A DNA stretch of 64,000 nucleotides from Alcanivorax sp. (GTDB lineage Bacteria; Pseudomonadota; Gammaproteobacteria; Pseudomonadales; Alcanivoracaceae), in NCBI RefSeq assembly GCF_002726155.1, contig NZ_PBSH01000029.1:23494-87493 (forward strand), read 5' to 3'. Under the pieces are notes generated by a model. The model did not search any database, had not been told where the DNA came from, and was given only the letters and a program-made list of their open reading frames with translations. The number at the start of each line of letters is the position of its first letter. Position 1 is the first letter of the stretch. Below are positions 1 to 9,406 of this stretch, piece by piece. Made by a program: the position numbers and the translations under genes.

Positions 1-1685
1 CCGACGCCAAGCGTCCGGTGCAAATCGACCGCACCAAGGACAAAAGCCACGGCGACTTTGCCACCAACATCGCGCTGATGCTGGCCAAGCCCGCCGGCAT
101 GAAGCCACGTGATCTGGCGGAAAAGCTGATCGCCGCCCTGCCCAGCGACAGCGCCGTGGCCAAGGTGGACATTGCCGGGCCCGGCTTTATCAATTTCTTC
201 CAGGCGGACGACTGGCTCACTGGCTTGCTGGAATCTGCCCTGGCCGACGACTTTCTCGGCATTGACCGGCCAGAGCAACCCCAGACTGTGGTGGTGGACT
301 ACTCCTCGCCCAACCTGGCCAAAGAAATGCACGTGGGCCACCTGCGCTCCACCATCATCGGCGACGCCGTGGTGCGCACCCTGGAGTTTCTCGGCCACAC
401 CGTGATTCGCCAGAACCACGTGGGCGACTGGGGGACCCAGTTCGGCATGCTGCTCGCCTATCTGGAAGAACAGAAAGCTGAGGAAGGCGAGCGCGAGTTA
501 AGCCGCGAGCTGGCCAACCTGGAAACCTTCTACCGGGCCGCCAAACAACGCTTCGACGAATCCGATACCTTCGCCGACCGCGCCCGCGCCCTGGTAGTAA
601 AACTGCAGTCCGGCGACGATTACTGCCTGAACCTGTGGGCAGAATTCAACCAGGTATCCCTGAGCCACTGTCAGGCCATTTACGATCGCCTCGGGGTCAG
701 CCTGACCCCATCGGACGTACGCGGCGAAAGCGCCTACAACGATGACCTGGCCCAGGTCGTCGCCGACCTGGACAGCAAAGGCCTGATCAGCGAAAGCCAG
801 GGCGCCCAGTGCGTGTTCATGGACGCCTTCAAAAACAAGGAAGGCGAGCCCCTGCCCGTCATTGTGCGCAAAGCCGGCGGCGGTTATCTCTACGCCACCA
901 GCGACCTGGCCGCCCTGCGCTACCGCGCCGGCACCCTGCAAGCTGACCGCATGCTGTATTTTGTCGATCAGCGTCAGGCGCTGCATTTCCAGCAAATGTT
1001 CACCCTGGCAAAGCTGGCCGGTTTTGTCCCCGAACAGACCGAGCTGGCGCACATGGGCTTTGGCACCATGAACGGCCCGGATGGCCGCCCGTTCAAGACC
1101 CGCGACGGCGGCACCGTCAAACTGGTGGATCTACTGGACGAAGCTGAACAGCGGGCCTTTGCACTGGTGCAGGACAAGAACCCACAGCTGGATGAGACCG
1201 AACTACGCACCATCGCCCGCTCGGTGGGCATCGGCGCAGCCAAATACGCCGACCTGTCGAAGAACCGCAACAGCGATTACATCTTCAACTTCGAACAAAT
1301 GCTCAGCTTTGAAGGCAACACCGCGCCCTACCTGCTGTACGCTTACACCCGCGTGGCCAGCGTATTCCGCAAGGCAGAGCGCGACATGAACAGCGTAAAC
1401 GGTGACTTCCTGCTTAACGAAGAAGCCGAACAAGCCCTTGCCGCTCGGCTGGTACAATTTGGCGAAGTACTACAGAACGTAGCCAACAAGGGGCAGCCGC
1501 ACCTGCTCAGCACCTACCTGTACGACGTGGCCGGCCTGTTTTCCAGCTTCTATGAACACTGCCCGATCCTCAGCAGTGAAGACGAAAGCATCCGTAACAG
1601 CCGCCTGAAGCTGGCCGCCCTCACCGCCCGCACCCTCAAACACGGCATGGAACTGCTGGGCCTGAGCCCACTGGAGCGCATGTAA
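1..1685 (+). CDS. argS: Arginyl-tRNA synthetase, 5' end missing
   Basis: Class I aminoacyl-tRNA synthetase that charges tRNA-Arg in the cytoplasm. The reading frame is already open at base 3 and begins D-A-K-R-P-V, so the true start lies left of the window. The GTG at 18 is an internal valine, not a start. The HIGH-like motif reads HVGH (about 106 residues into the visible part), followed by the expected RSTIIGD stretch. The C-terminal anticodon-binding domain ends normally in LGLSPLERM. About 20 N-terminal residues appear to be missing compared with the usual 560-580 residues. The TAA stop shares its last base with the ATG of the next gene (TAATG), which points to translational coupling with the SPOR protein, an arrangement also seen in Pseudomonas. 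Confidence 0.97.
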   Translation, partial: DAKRPVQIDRTKDKSHGDFATNIALMLAKPAGMKPRDLAEKLIAALPSDSAVAKVDIAGPGFINFFQADDWLTGLLESALADDFLGIDRPEQPQTVVVDYSSPNLAKEMHVGHLRSTIIGDAVVRTLEFLGHTVIRQNHVGDWGTQFGMLLAYLEEQKAEEGERELSRELANLETFYRAAKQRFDESDTFADRARALVVKLQSGDDYCLNLWAEFNQVSLSHCQAIYDRLGVSLTPSDVRGESAYNDDLAQVVADLDSKGLISESQGAQCVFMDAFKNKEGEPLPVIVRKAGGGYLYATSDLAALRYRAGTLQADRMLYFVDQRQALHFQQMFTLAKLAGFVPEQTELAHMGFGTMNGPDGRPFKTRDGGTVKLVDLLDEAEQRAFALVQDKNPQLDETELRTIARSVGIGAAKYADLSKNRNSDYIFNFEQMLSFEGNTAPYLLYAYTRVASVFRKAERDMNSVNGDFLLNEEAEQALAARLVQFGEVLQNVANKGQPHLLSTYLYDVAGLFSSFYEHCPILSSEDESIRNSRLKLAALTARTLKHGMELLGLSPLERM

Positions 1686-2332
1686 TGGCGAAGAACACCC
1701 GTCGCGGCGCCAGCCGCGGCCCCGCCCGCAAGAAGAAACCTCAACGCCAGGTGCCCGGCTGGGTCTGGCTGTTTACCGGCCTTATGGTCGGCCTGTTCGT
1801 GGCCTTTCTATTCCATCTGGGTAAAACCCAAATGGCTCAGGGTGGCAGCACGCCCGTGGCCAACAGCAGCGACAAACCCACGCAATCCAAACCCGAGCCC
1901 AAACCGGAACCCAAGCCGGAACCCAAGCCGGAGTCCGGGGACGACTCACCCAAATTCGATTTCTATGCGGTACTCCCCAAGATGGAAGTGATCGTGCCGC
2001 AAAACGAAACCGACAGCGGCACACGCACCAGCAAGCCCAGCACCACCGAGAAACCGGCCAATACCCGCAAGCCGGAAAGCAGCACCCGCAACAACGAAAA
2101 ATACCTGCTGCAGGCTGGCAGCTTCCGTCGCAACGAAGATGCGGACCGCCGCCGGGCCGAACTGATCCTGAAAGGCTTCGAGGCGAGCATTCAGTCAGTC
2201 GACCTGGACAGCGGCGACAGCTGGCATCGGGTCATGATCGGCCCCTACAACAACCTCAACGCCATGCACCGCGCCCAGGACCAACTGGCCGGCAACGGCA
2301 TCGAGACCCTGCCGATCAAGATGAAAAAATAA
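1685..2332 (+). CDS. SPOR-domain inner-membrane protein, FtsN-like
   Basis: A 215-residue bitopic protein probably acting in septal peptidoglycan binding. The cytoplasmic N-terminus is very basic (residues 3-22), followed by one membrane segment (about 25-45). Next comes a periplasmic linker with PEPKPEPK-type repeats (about 65-80). A C-terminal SPOR domain (about 139-215) opens with YLLQAGSFRRNEDADRRRA. This layout matches FtsN-like proteins encoded between argS and hslV in pseudomonads. The start overlaps the argS stop by one base. SPOR domains bind denuded glycan strands at the division septum; the exact division role here is inferred from the family and the neighbourhood. Confidence 0.85.
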   Translation: MAKNTRRGASRGPARKKKPQRQVPGWVWLFTGLMVGLFVAFLFHLGKTQMAQGGSTPVANSSDKPTQSKPEPKPEPKPEPKPESGDDSPKFDFYAVLPKMEVIVPQNETDSGTRTSKPSTTEKPANTRKPESSTRNNEKYLLQAGSFRRNEDADRRRAELILKGFEASIQSVDLDSGDSWHRVMIGPYNNLNAMHRAQDQLAGNGIETLPIKMKK

Positions 2333-2335
2333 AAC

Positions 2336-2392
2336 GCCTGATGCATAACGCCCAATGCCGGACGTAACCCCGTCTGGCGTCGGGCATCAGGC
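2336..2392. repeat. Long imperfect hairpin between SPOR gene and hslV
   Basis: Perfect 9-bp outer arms GCCTGATGC (2336-2344) and GCATCAGGC (2384-2392) enclose a second, imperfect pairing of about 14 bp (2351-2364 with 2371-2384). It begins 3 bases after the stop of the SPOR gene and is followed by CTTTT, so it may end transcription or stabilise the 3' end. No long T-tract follows. It resembles a gene-end repeat unit; copy number in the genome is unknown. Confidence 0.5.
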
Positions 2393-2466
2393 ATCCTGCT
2401 TTTCCTCCTTGAAATCCCCCACCTGCGCCCACACTTCCTTTGCTACGCGTAAAAAGGAGAATTCCC

Positions 2467-3009
2467 GTGGAGCAGTATCGCGGCACTACCATTGTTTCTG
2501 TCCGCCGAGGTAACAACGTGGTTATCGGTGGCGATGGCCAGGTCAGCCTGGGCAACACCGTCATGAAGGGCAACGCCCGCAAGGTTCGTCGGCTTTTTCA
2601 CGGCAAGGTGATTGCCGGCTTCGCCGGCGGCACCGCCGACGCCTTTACCCTGTTTGAACGCTTCGAAGCCCAGCTGGAAAAGCATCAGGGCCATTTGGTC
2701 CGCGCTGCCGTGGAGCTGGCCAAGGACTGGCGCACCGATCGCGCCCTACGCCGGCTGGAAGCCCTGTTGGCAGTAGCCGACAAGGAAAGCTCACTGATCA
2801 TCACCGGCAACGGCGACGTGATCGAGCCGGAAAAAGATGGCCTGATTGCTATCGGCTCCGGCGGCCCCTTCGCCCAATCCGCGGCCACCGCCCTGCTGGA
2901 CAATACCGATCTGCCAGCCCGCGACATCGTCGCCAAGGCGCTCACCATTGCCGGTGACATCTGTATTTACACCAACCACAACCACACCTTCGAAGAGCTG
3001 GACGGTTAA
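2467..3009 (+). CDS. hslV: ATP-dependent protease subunit HslV
   Basis: Proteolytic subunit of the HslVU (ClpQY) protease, a threonine peptidase whose hexameric rings dock on HslU. I chose the GTG at 2467 because AAGGAG lies just upstream and the protein then begins [12 protein letters not shown]. An upstream ATG at 2440 would add residues unlike the family and sit before the ribosome-binding site. The catalytic Thr is the first of the TT pair (residue 7), so a six-residue propeptide must be removed; in E. coli only Met precedes it. The [20 protein letters not shown] core and the C-terminal [11 protein letters not shown] are typical. Length is 180 residues. hslU follows after 2 bases. Confidence 0.96.
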   Translation: MEQYRGTTIVSVRRGNNVVIGGDGQVSLGNTVMKGNARKVRRLFHGKVIAGFAGGTADAFTLFERFEAQLEKHQGHLVRAAVELAKDWRTDRALRRLEALLAVADKESSLIITGNGDVIEPEKDGLIAIGSGGPFAQSAATALLDNTDLPARDIVAKALTIAGDICIYTNHNHTFEELDG

Positions 3010-3011
3010 TC

Positions 3012-4361
3012 ATGGCTTCCCTGACACCCAAAGACATTGTTTCCGAACTCAATCGCCACATCGTCGGTCAGGACGCGGCCAAGAAAGCCGTGGCTCTGGC
3101 GCTGCGTACCCGCTGGCGCCGCATGCAGCTGCCCGCCGAAATGCGCGCAGAAGTGGCCCCCAAGAACATCCTGATGATTGGCCCCACCGGGGTGGGCAAA
3201 ACCGAAATCGCCCGCCGCCTGGCCAAACTGGCTGACGCCCCCTTTATCAAGGTGGAAGCCACCAAATTCACCGAGGTGGGCTACGTGGGCCGCGATGTGG
3301 AATCCATCATTCGCGACCTGATGGAAATGGCCATCAAACTGCTGCGCGACAAGGAAATTGCCCGCGTCGGCAGCCAGGCCGATGATGCCGCAGAAGAGCG
3401 CATCCTCGATGCCCTGCTCCCTCCCGCCCGCAGCGACGACGGCAGCCATACCACCAGCGCCAGCACTGACAACAGCACCCGCCAGATCTTCCGCAAGAAA
3501 CTGCGCGAAGGCGAGCTGGACGACAAGGAAATCGAAATCGATCTGCTCAGCCAGCCCGGCGGCGTCGATATCATGGCGCCCCCTGGCATGGAAGAAATGA
3601 CCAGCCAGCTGCAGCAGATGTTCTCCAAAATGGGCGGCAGCCAGCAGCGCAAGACCCAGAAACTCAAGGTCCGCGAAGCCTATCGGTTGATCCGTGACGA
3701 AGAAGCCGCCCGCTTCGTCAACGAAGACGAACTGAAAGTGCAGGCCATCGACGTGGTGGAAAACAACGGCATCGTGTTCATCGATGAAATCGACAAAGTG
3801 GCCAAGCGTGGTGAAGGCGGCGGCACTGATGTGTCCCGTGAAGGGGTTCAACGGGACCTGCTGCCATTGATTGAAGGCTCCACCGTTTCCACCAAGTACG
3901 GCATGGTGAAAACCGATCACATTCTGTTTATCGCCTCCGGCGCCTTCCACCTGTCTCGCCCCAGCGACCTGATCCCCGAACTGCAGGGCCGCCTGCCCAT
4001 TCGCGTGGAGCTGAGCCCGCTGAGCCCGGACGATTTCCAGCGCATTCTCACCGAGCCCAACTGCTCACTCACCGAGCAATACAAAGCGCTGCTGGAAACC
4101 GAAGGCCTGAATCTGGAGATCACCGACGACTGCATCCGCCGCATTGCAGAAGTGGCCTGGCAGGTCAACGAACGCACTGAAAACATCGGCGCCCGGCGCC
4201 TGCACACGGTGCTGGAAAAGCTGCTGGAAGAAATCAGCTTCGACGCCGACTCCCTGGCCACCCAGTACCACGACAAGCCACTGGTACTGGACGCCGAAGC
4301 CGTGGATCGCTACCTAGGCGAACTGGCCGACGACGAAGACCTGAGCCGGTATATTTTGTAA
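3012..4361 (+). CDS. hslU: HslU ATPase, unfoldase of the HslVU protease
   Basis: AAA+ ATPase that recognises, unfolds and feeds substrates into HslV. The Walker A motif is GPTGVGKTE (about residues 57-65) and Walker B is IVFIDEID (about 255-262). Between them lies the family-specific intermediate (I) domain (about 110-240). The C-terminus ends YIL, matching the tail that inserts into HslV pockets and activates it. Length is 449 residues against about 443 in E. coli. It starts 2 bases after the hslV stop, so the two subunits are co-translated. A 9-bp hairpin follows the stop. Confidence 0.97.
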   Translation: MASLTPKDIVSELNRHIVGQDAAKKAVALALRTRWRRMQLPAEMRAEVAPKNILMIGPTGVGKTEIARRLAKLADAPFIKVEATKFTEVGYVGRDVESIIRDLMEMAIKLLRDKEIARVGSQADDAAEERILDALLPPARSDDGSHTTSASTDNSTRQIFRKKLREGELDDKEIEIDLLSQPGGVDIMAPPGMEEMTSQLQQMFSKMGGSQQRKTQKLKVREAYRLIRDEEAARFVNEDELKVQAIDVVENNGIVFIDEIDKVAKRGEGGGTDVSREGVQRDLLPLIEGSTVSTKYGMVKTDHILFIASGAFHLSRPSDLIPELQGRLPIRVELSPLSPDDFQRILTEPNCSLTEQYKALLETEGLNLEITDDCIRRIAEVAWQVNERTENIGARRLHTVLEKLLEEISFDADSLATQYHDKPLVLDAEAVDRYLGELADDEDLSRYIL

Positions 4362-4389
4362 ATAAACGCGGGCATGCCTCACGCAGTAC

Positions 4390-4426
4390 GCACCACGCTT
4401 TTGCGTGGCAGCGTGATGCGTGGTGC
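4390..4426. repeat. Gene-end hairpin after hslU
   Basis: GCACCACGC (4390-4398) pairs perfectly with GCGTGGTGC (4418-4426). An alternative inner stem CCACGC/GCGTGG (4393-4398 with 4403-4408) competes with it. There is no T-tract, so terminator function is uncertain. It resembles the hairpin at 2336-2392 in position and arm length. Confidence 0.4.
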
Positions 4427-4471
4427 CTGCCTGCGCCTCTCTTTGCTATTATCCCCGCCGGAGGGAACACC

Positions 4472-5167
4472 ATGACCGCCGGCGAACAACTGCAACACTA
4501 TCTCGAACGTTTTTTTGCGCTGCGCCAGCACGGCGACGATGCGATCTTTGTGGCACGACTGCGTCGGCTCCAGGACTGGCAAGGCGAACGCCTCAGGCAC
4601 ACCCATGCCCACCTTCTCGATGACCCGGTCACCGCCGAAGGCATCCGCTTCCTGTTGGACGAAGTCTACGGTGGCCGCGAGCTGCTGCCGGTAGCGCGGG
4701 AAATCCGCCGCGCTCTGCCCAAAGCCATGAAACTGCTACCCGACAAGGTCATGGCCACCTCTACCGCCGCACTGGAAGCTGCCATCCTTACCCAGGAACT
4801 GGACGAAGCGGTTACCGACATCCTCGCCGATCAGCTCGATCAGCCCATCAATGAAGCGATCTACCTGGCCGGCTTCCGCCAACCGGCCCACCAGGACGAC
4901 CGCCAGCGGCAACTGCAGCTGGTGGCCGAACTCGGCCACCGACTGGATCGCTATATCCGCTCACGCATGCTCCACGCCACCTTCCGAATGGTTCGCAAAC
5001 CGGCCCATGCGGCGGGCTTTGCGAACCTGTATGATTTCATGGATCGCAGCTTCCGGGTGATGAAGCCCGTGCCCAGCGTGGGCCTGCTGCTGGAACAGCT
5101 GGCCGCGCGCGAAGAGACCATCATGCAACGCGTATTTGCTCATCACCCTGCCCCTTTCGAGGACTGA
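4472..5167 (+). CDS. Conserved helical protein of the FFLEELY-motif type
   Basis: A 231-residue, mostly helical soluble protein without a signal peptide. Around residues 52-62 it has [11 protein letters not shown], a variant of the FFLEELYGG signature that gives its name to a conserved proteobacterial family of unknown function. The start ATG has a strong GGAGG six bases upstream, and a TATTAT box (4447-4452) just before that could be a -10 element. The stop lies one base before ubiE, suggesting co-transcription with the ubiquinone genes. In Pseudomonas a hypothetical gene also follows hslU. I assign no function. Confidence 0.75.
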   Translation: MTAGEQLQHYLERFFALRQHGDDAIFVARLRRLQDWQGERLRHTHAHLLDDPVTAEGIRFLLDEVYGGRELLPVAREIRRALPKAMKLLPDKVMATSTAALEAAILTQELDEAVTDILADQLDQPINEAIYLAGFRQPAHQDDRQRQLQLVAELGHRLDRYIRSRMLHATFRMVRKPAHAAGFANLYDFMDRSFRVMKPVPSVGLLLEQLAAREETIMQRVFAHHPAPFED

Positions 5168-5168
5168 C

Positions 5169-5945
5169 ATGAACGACAACACACGCGACGACGTGGCAGA
5201 CGCCAACAAGGTCACACACTTCGGCTATCAACAGGTGCCGTGGCAAGAAAAGCAGCAGAAAGTGGCTGGCGTGTTCCGCTCGGTGGCAGGCAAGTACGAC
5301 GTAATGAACGACCTGATCTCCATGGGTAGCCATCGCATTCTCAAGCGCATGACCATTGAGCTGGCCGGCATTCGCCCGGGCCACAAAGTCCTTGATCTGG
5401 CTGGCGGCACCGGCGACCTGGCGATCAAGTTTTCCCGGCTGGTCGGCGAAACCGGCCAGGTGGTGCTGGCCGATATCAACGATGCCATGCTGGACGTGGG
5501 CCGCGACCGCCTGTTCGATGCCGGCTGCAGCCACAACACCCAGGTCACCCAGGTCAACGGCGAGTGCCTGCCGTTTGAAGACAACAGCTTCCACTGCATC
5601 ACCATTGCCTTTGGGCTGCGAAATATCACTGATAAGGACGCCGCGCTACGCTCCATGTTGCGCGTGCTGAAACCCGGCGGACGCCTGCTGGTGCTGGAAT
5701 TCTCCACGCCCACCAACAAACATCTTGCCAAGGCCTACGACACCTATTCCTTTGCCGTCTGGCCCAAACTGGGCAAGCTCATCGTCAACGACGCCGACAG
5801 CTACCAGTACCTGGCAGAATCCATCCGCATGCACCCGGACCAAGACACTCTGCAGGGCATGATGGACACCGCCGGCTTTGCCCGCACCGAATATTTCAAC
5901 ATGATCGGCGGCATCGTGGCCCTGCACAGAGGATTCAAGTTTTGA
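5169..5945 (+). CDS. ubiE: Ubiquinone/menaquinone C-methyltransferase UbiE
   Basis: SAM-dependent methyltransferase adding the C-methyl group in ubiquinone (and menaquinone) synthesis. The UbiE start block [19 protein letters not shown] is intact at about residues 36-54. The SAM motif [12 protein letters not shown] lies at about 74-85, and the C-terminus has the family [15 protein letters not shown] ending. The start at 5169 gives 258 residues, close to the family norm of about 250; an ATG at 5136 would run into the preceding gene. The stop overlaps the start of ubiJ. Confidence 0.97.
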   Translation: MNDNTRDDVADANKVTHFGYQQVPWQEKQQKVAGVFRSVAGKYDVMNDLISMGSHRILKRMTIELAGIRPGHKVLDLAGGTGDLAIKFSRLVGETGQVVLADINDAMLDVGRDRLFDAGCSHNTQVTQVNGECLPFEDNSFHCITIAFGLRNITDKDAALRSMLRVLKPGGRLLVLEFSTPTNKHLAKAYDTYSFAVWPKLGKLIVNDADSYQYLAESIRMHPDQDTLQGMMDTAGFARTEYFNMIGGIVALHRGFKF

Positions 5946-6637
5946 GCCTGAAAGACCAGTCACGCTCTCCTGGCCTGCTATCCACCACCGCCCTGGCCAC
6001 CGTGGAGCGAGCCATCAACACCGCCCTGCGTTCCGATCCGGCCAGCGCCGATCGCCTGGCCGTCCACGCCGGGCGCCTGATTGCCATTGAAGTCACACTG
6101 CCCCCCATGGCTATTTACGGACTGATCGTGGAAGACGGTGTGGAGCTCTACCACCGCAGCGACGCCACCCCGGACGTGGCAGTGAAAGGCAGCCCCATGG
6201 ACCTGGCCTCCTTGCTACTGAACTGGAAGACCCGGCCCGGCGTCATCGGCGGGCCGGTGGATATCACCGGCAACCGGGATTTTCTGCAAGAGCTACAACA
6301 GATCGCCAACGACCTGCAGATTGACTGGGGCGCGATCCTGGAGCCCATTACCGGCTCCGAACTGGCCCAACAACTGGATTACAATGCCCGCCGTCTGTTC
6401 GGCTGGGCGAAGCAAGCCGCCACCCGCCTCACCGAACAACTGGGCGATTATGTGGGCAACGAATCCGGGCTGATCCCCAGCCGCCGTGACGTTTACGAAT
6501 TCGGTCAGGACGTGGATGAACTGCGCATGGACGTGGACCGCCTGGATGCCCGCATCCAGCGGCTGAAAACCCGCGCGCCGTCCGCATCACCCTCTTCGTC
6601 CTCATCGCCACAGGATTCCGGGAGCGCACCCCACTGA
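5942..6637 (+). CDS. ubiJ: Ubiquinone biosynthesis accessory factor UbiJ
   Basis: An SCP2-type lipid-binding protein (231 residues) that in E. coli scaffolds the soluble Ubi complex and binds ubiquinone intermediates. The SCP2-like region spans about residues 20-115. The C-terminal third contains a coiled coil (about 180-210, [19 protein letters not shown]) and ends in a Ser/Pro-rich tail. The start codon is TTG overlapping the ubiE stop (TTGA), so it depends on coupling. It sits between ubiE and ubiB, the standard arrangement. Confidence 0.92.
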   Translation: MSLKDQSRSPGLLSTTALATVERAINTALRSDPASADRLAVHAGRLIAIEVTLPPMAIYGLIVEDGVELYHRSDATPDVAVKGSPMDLASLLLNWKTRPGVIGGPVDITGNRDFLQELQQIANDLQIDWGAILEPITGSELAQQLDYNARRLFGWAKQAATRLTEQLGDYVGNESGLIPSRRDVYEFGQDVDELRMDVDRLDARIQRLKTRAPSASPSSSSSPQDSGSAPH

Positions 6638-8241
6638 TGCCACCGATTACCCGCATACTGGTGGTGGTCCATGTGATCTGCCGCTACCGGCTGATATCCC
6701 TGCTGCCCGCGCATCCGGCCAAGAGCCTGTTCCTTGTCCTCCAGTATCTGGTGCCCGCCAGCTGGCTCGGCACCGGCGAGCTGAGCGAAGGCGAACGCCT
6801 GCAAAAAGCACTGGAACGGTTGGGCCCGATCTTCATCAAATTCGGCCAGCTGCTGGCCACCCGCCAAGACATGCTGCCGCCCGAGTGGACCGCCGCCCTC
6901 GCCCGTTTGCAGGACCAGGTCGCGCCGTTCGACGGCGAGCAGGCAAAGGCTCTGGTGGAAGCCAGCCTGCCGCAACCGTTTGACGAGGTGTTCCGCGACT
7001 TTGACACCCAGCCCATGGCCGCCGCCTCGGTAGCCCAGGTACACGCTGGCACCCTGCACAACGGCCAGCAGGTGGTCGCCAAGGTGCTACGCCCCACCAT
7101 TCGCCCGGTGGTGGAACGGGACCTGAAAGTCATGGCCTTTGGTGCTCGCTGGCTGGAGCGCCTGTGGCGCGATGCGCGCTATTTCCGCCCGGCCCGGGTG
7201 GTACAGGACTACCGGGACATCATCCTCGGCGAGCTGGATCTGGCCGCCGAAGCGCGCAACAGCGAAACCATGCGCCGGCATTTTCTGTTCAGCCCGCTGC
7301 TGCATATCCCGGCCATTCACCTGGCGCTTTCCAGCCCCACCGTGATCATCATGGACCGCATCCATGGTATTCCGGTGAACGATATCGAGCGCATCAAGGC
7401 CGCCGGCATCGATCCGAAAGTGCTGGCCGAACGTGGCGTGGAGATTTTCTTCGCCCAGGTGTTCCGCTTCAACTTCTTCCACGCGGACATGCACCCGGGC
7501 AATATCTTCGTTAATCCTGAACACCCGGAGTCGCCCCAGTACATGGCGATAGACGCCGCCATCGCCGGGCGCCTGTCCAAAGACGACCTGAACGTGCTTG
7601 GGCGCATGGTGCTGGCGGTGATGCGCGAGGATTACAGCGCGCTGGTCGATGCGGTGATCCGCGCTGGCTGGAATACCGCCCCCATCGACCGGCCCCGGTT
7701 TGAACGGGCAGTAATCGATATCATCGAGCCCGTCCGCTCCGCCCAGCTGGATCAACTGGAATTCGCGCCCCTGATAATGAAGCTGTTCGATATGGTTCGC
7801 GCCTACCATATCGAAATGCCAGTGCAGTACATCCTGCTGATGAAAACCCTGGTGCACATCGAGGGGCTCGGGCGCAGCATTTACCCGCAGCTGGATATCT
7901 GGAACACCGGGCGGCCATTGCTGGAAGCCTGGATGCTGGCCGAATACGGCCCCAGCGCCACCCTGAAGAAACTGCAGAATCGCCTGCCCGAATGGACCGC
8001 ACAGCTTCCCGATATGCCCGACCTGCTGCGCGATGGACTGGAAAGCCTGCGCGACCTGCCCTACCAGCAGGACCGCCTGGAAGCGCGTTTCGAACAACAA
8101 CTGGTGCGCCACCGCCACAAGCTGTTTGCCGGGCTCGCCGGGCTCGGTTGCGCTGGCGCCGCCCTGTGGCTGGCCAATCCCTACAGCTGGGCGCTGGCCG
8201 GCGCTGCCGTGCTTCTGGGAAGCTGGAGCTGGCGCCGCTGA
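6637..8241 (+). CDS. ubiB: UbiB-family atypical kinase/ATPase for ubiquinone synthesis
   Basis: Membrane-anchored ABC1/ADCK-type protein (534 residues) required for coenzyme Q synthesis. The KxGQ signature reads IKFGQLLATRQD (about residue 67 on). The Ala-rich loop replacing the glycine-rich loop reads AAASVAQVH (about 128-136). The catalytic block is HADMHPGNIFV (about 285-295). The following metal-binding segment reads AIDAAIAGRLS where most UbiB proteins have D-C/F-G, so Asp is kept but Gly is replaced. Two hydrophobic segments at the C-terminus (about 495-530) anchor it. The ATG overlaps the ubiJ stop (TGATG). Confidence 0.95.
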   Translation: MPPITRILVVVHVICRYRLISLLPAHPAKSLFLVLQYLVPASWLGTGELSEGERLQKALERLGPIFIKFGQLLATRQDMLPPEWTAALARLQDQVAPFDGEQAKALVEASLPQPFDEVFRDFDTQPMAAASVAQVHAGTLHNGQQVVAKVLRPTIRPVVERDLKVMAFGARWLERLWRDARYFRPARVVQDYRDIILGELDLAAEARNSETMRRHFLFSPLLHIPAIHLALSSPTVIIMDRIHGIPVNDIERIKAAGIDPKVLAERGVEIFFAQVFRFNFFHADMHPGNIFVNPEHPESPQYMAIDAAIAGRLSKDDLNVLGRMVLAVMREDYSALVDAVIRAGWNTAPIDRPRFERAVIDIIEPVRSAQLDQLEFAPLIMKLFDMVRAYHIEMPVQYILLMKTLVHIEGLGRSIYPQLDIWNTGRPLLEAWMLAEYGPSATLKKLQNRLPEWTAQLPDMPDLLRDGLESLRDLPYQQDRLEARFEQQLVRHRHKLFAGLAGLGCAGAALWLANPYSWALAGAAVLLGSWSWRR

Positions 8242-8334
8242 CAGCCGGTGCCGCAAAGAAAAAAGTGCCTATGGCGCCTTTGCGCACCCTGATAAACTGG
8301 GCCCCCTGCGGGCCCGGGCAATAAGGAATACACT

Positions 8335-8670
8335 ATGTCAGAGATACTCAGCGAGCTGCACCAGGTACTGGAATCGCGCAAGGGCGCCGACCCGGACAGT
8401 TCCTATGTGGCCAGCCTCTACGCCAAGGGCCTGAACAAGATCCTGGAAAAAGTCGGAGAAGAAGCGGTGGAAACCATTCTTGCCGCCCGGGATGCCGAAG
8501 TCAGTGGCGACAACCAGGCGCTGATCAGCGAAACCGCCGATTTGTGGTTCCACTCCCTGGTGATGTTAGCCAAACTGGGCGAACACCCGGACAAGGTTCT
8601 GGCAGAATTACAACGGCGCTTTGGCCTGTCCGGCCATGATGAGAAAGCCGCACGCAGCAGCAAACACTGA
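8335..8670 (+). CDS. hisE: Phosphoribosyl-ATP pyrophosphatase
   Basis: All-alpha NTP pyrophosphohydrolase (111 residues) for the second step of histidine biosynthesis, PR-ATP to PR-AMP. The MazG-like metal-binding helices contain [16 protein letters not shown] (about 40-55) and [13 protein letters not shown] (about 65-77). AAGGA lies upstream of the ATG. Pseudomonas has hisI directly before hisE; here only 93 bases separate ubiB from hisE, so hisI must be elsewhere. The tat genes follow, as in Pseudomonas. Confidence 0.95.
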   Translation: MSEILSELHQVLESRKGADPDSSYVASLYAKGLNKILEKVGEEAVETILAARDAEVSGDNQALISETADLWFHSLVMLAKLGEHPDKVLAELQRRFGLSGHDEKAARSSKH

Positions 8671-8721
8671 CGCACATTTAACGCACATTAACGCGGCCCC
8701 TACTTTTTCGGAGAGAAAGCC

Positions 8722-8967
8722 ATGTTTTCCGGCATCAGCATTTGGCAGTTACTGATTCTTCTGGCCATCGTGGTCCTGTTGTTCGGCACCAAGAAACTGC
8801 GCAACATCGGCGGTGATCTGGGCGGTGCGGTGAAAGGCTTCAAGAGCGCCATGAAAGAGGGCGAAGACGAGCAGGAGCAGAAACGTCTGGCTGACGACGA
8901 GCAGCCTGATAACGAGCAACAAGCCGAGCAAAAAACCGAACAGAACAAGGAAAAGGACAAGGCCTGA
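8722..8967 (+). CDS. tatA: Sec-independent translocase subunit TatA
   Basis: An 81-residue pore-forming component of the twin-arginine export system. It has one N-terminal membrane helix (about 6-22), the [20 protein letters not shown] hinge and amphipathic helix (about 22-41), and a very acidic, Gln-rich tail. GGAGAG precedes the ATG. First gene of tatABC, after hisE. Confidence 0.96.
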   Translation: MFSGISIWQLLILLAIVVLLFGTKKLRNIGGDLGGAVKGFKSAMKEGEDEQEQKRLADDEQPDNEQQAEQKTEQNKEKDKA

Positions 8968-9025
8968 TTCCTGGCGCCTTTTCGGCGACACAGTCCGGAC
9001 CAAATCCTGCTAAACCGAGGTTGCG

Positions 9026-9406
9026 ATGTTCGATATCGGCTTTGCCGAACTCACCCTGATCTTCATTATCGGCCTGGTGGTACTGGGGCCGGAGCGACTG
9101 CCCACCGTCGCCCGCACCCTCGGTCACTGGATCGGCCGTGCCCGCTCTACCTTCAACCACCTGAAGAACGAGCTGGAACGTGAAGCCGTGACCCAGGACA
9201 TGCAGGAGCGCATGGAAAAGCAGATGCGCCAGATGGGGCTGGATGAAGACAGCATCCGCGAAGCCAAAGACAGCCTGCTAAGCCCGGAACAGATCGCCCG
9301 CTCACGGGCACCGCGCAACGAACAGGCCCCTGGCGACACCCTGAACACGAATAACGCCGACCAGCGTACAAACGACCAGCCCCAGGACTCCACTCGCAAT
9401 GACTGA
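9026..9406 (+). CDS. tatB: Tat translocase subunit TatB
   Basis: A 126-residue receptor-complex subunit of the Tat system. Its membrane helix begins FDIGFAELTLIFIIGLVVLG (residues 2-21) with the conserved Glu at position 8, followed by PERLP and a long amphipathic helix. The C-terminal tail is hydrophilic and variable. It overlaps tatC by 8 bases. Confidence 0.95.
   Translation: MFDIGFAELTLIFIIGLVVLGPERLPTVARTLGHWIGRARSTFNHLKNELEREAVTQDMQERMEKQMRQMGLDEDSIREAKDSLLSPEQIARSRAPRNEQAPGDTLNTNNADQRTNDQPQDSTRND

Noticed and set aside
18..1685. GTG at 18 as the start of argS
   Set aside because: The frame is open to base 3 and those residues match the N-terminal part of ArgRS, so the gene is simply cut by the window edge.
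3006..3950. A 314-codon minus-strand frame opposite hslU
   Set aside because: GC-rich antisense shadow with His/Gly-rich low-complexity translation; hslU on the plus strand is certain.
5136..5168. Extended N-terminus for ubiE
   Set aside because: It would overlap the upstream gene, and the ATG at 5169 gives the normal family length.
7087..8256. A 389-codon minus-strand frame opposite ubiB
   Set aside because: Shadow frame; ubiB motifs on the plus strand are unambiguous.
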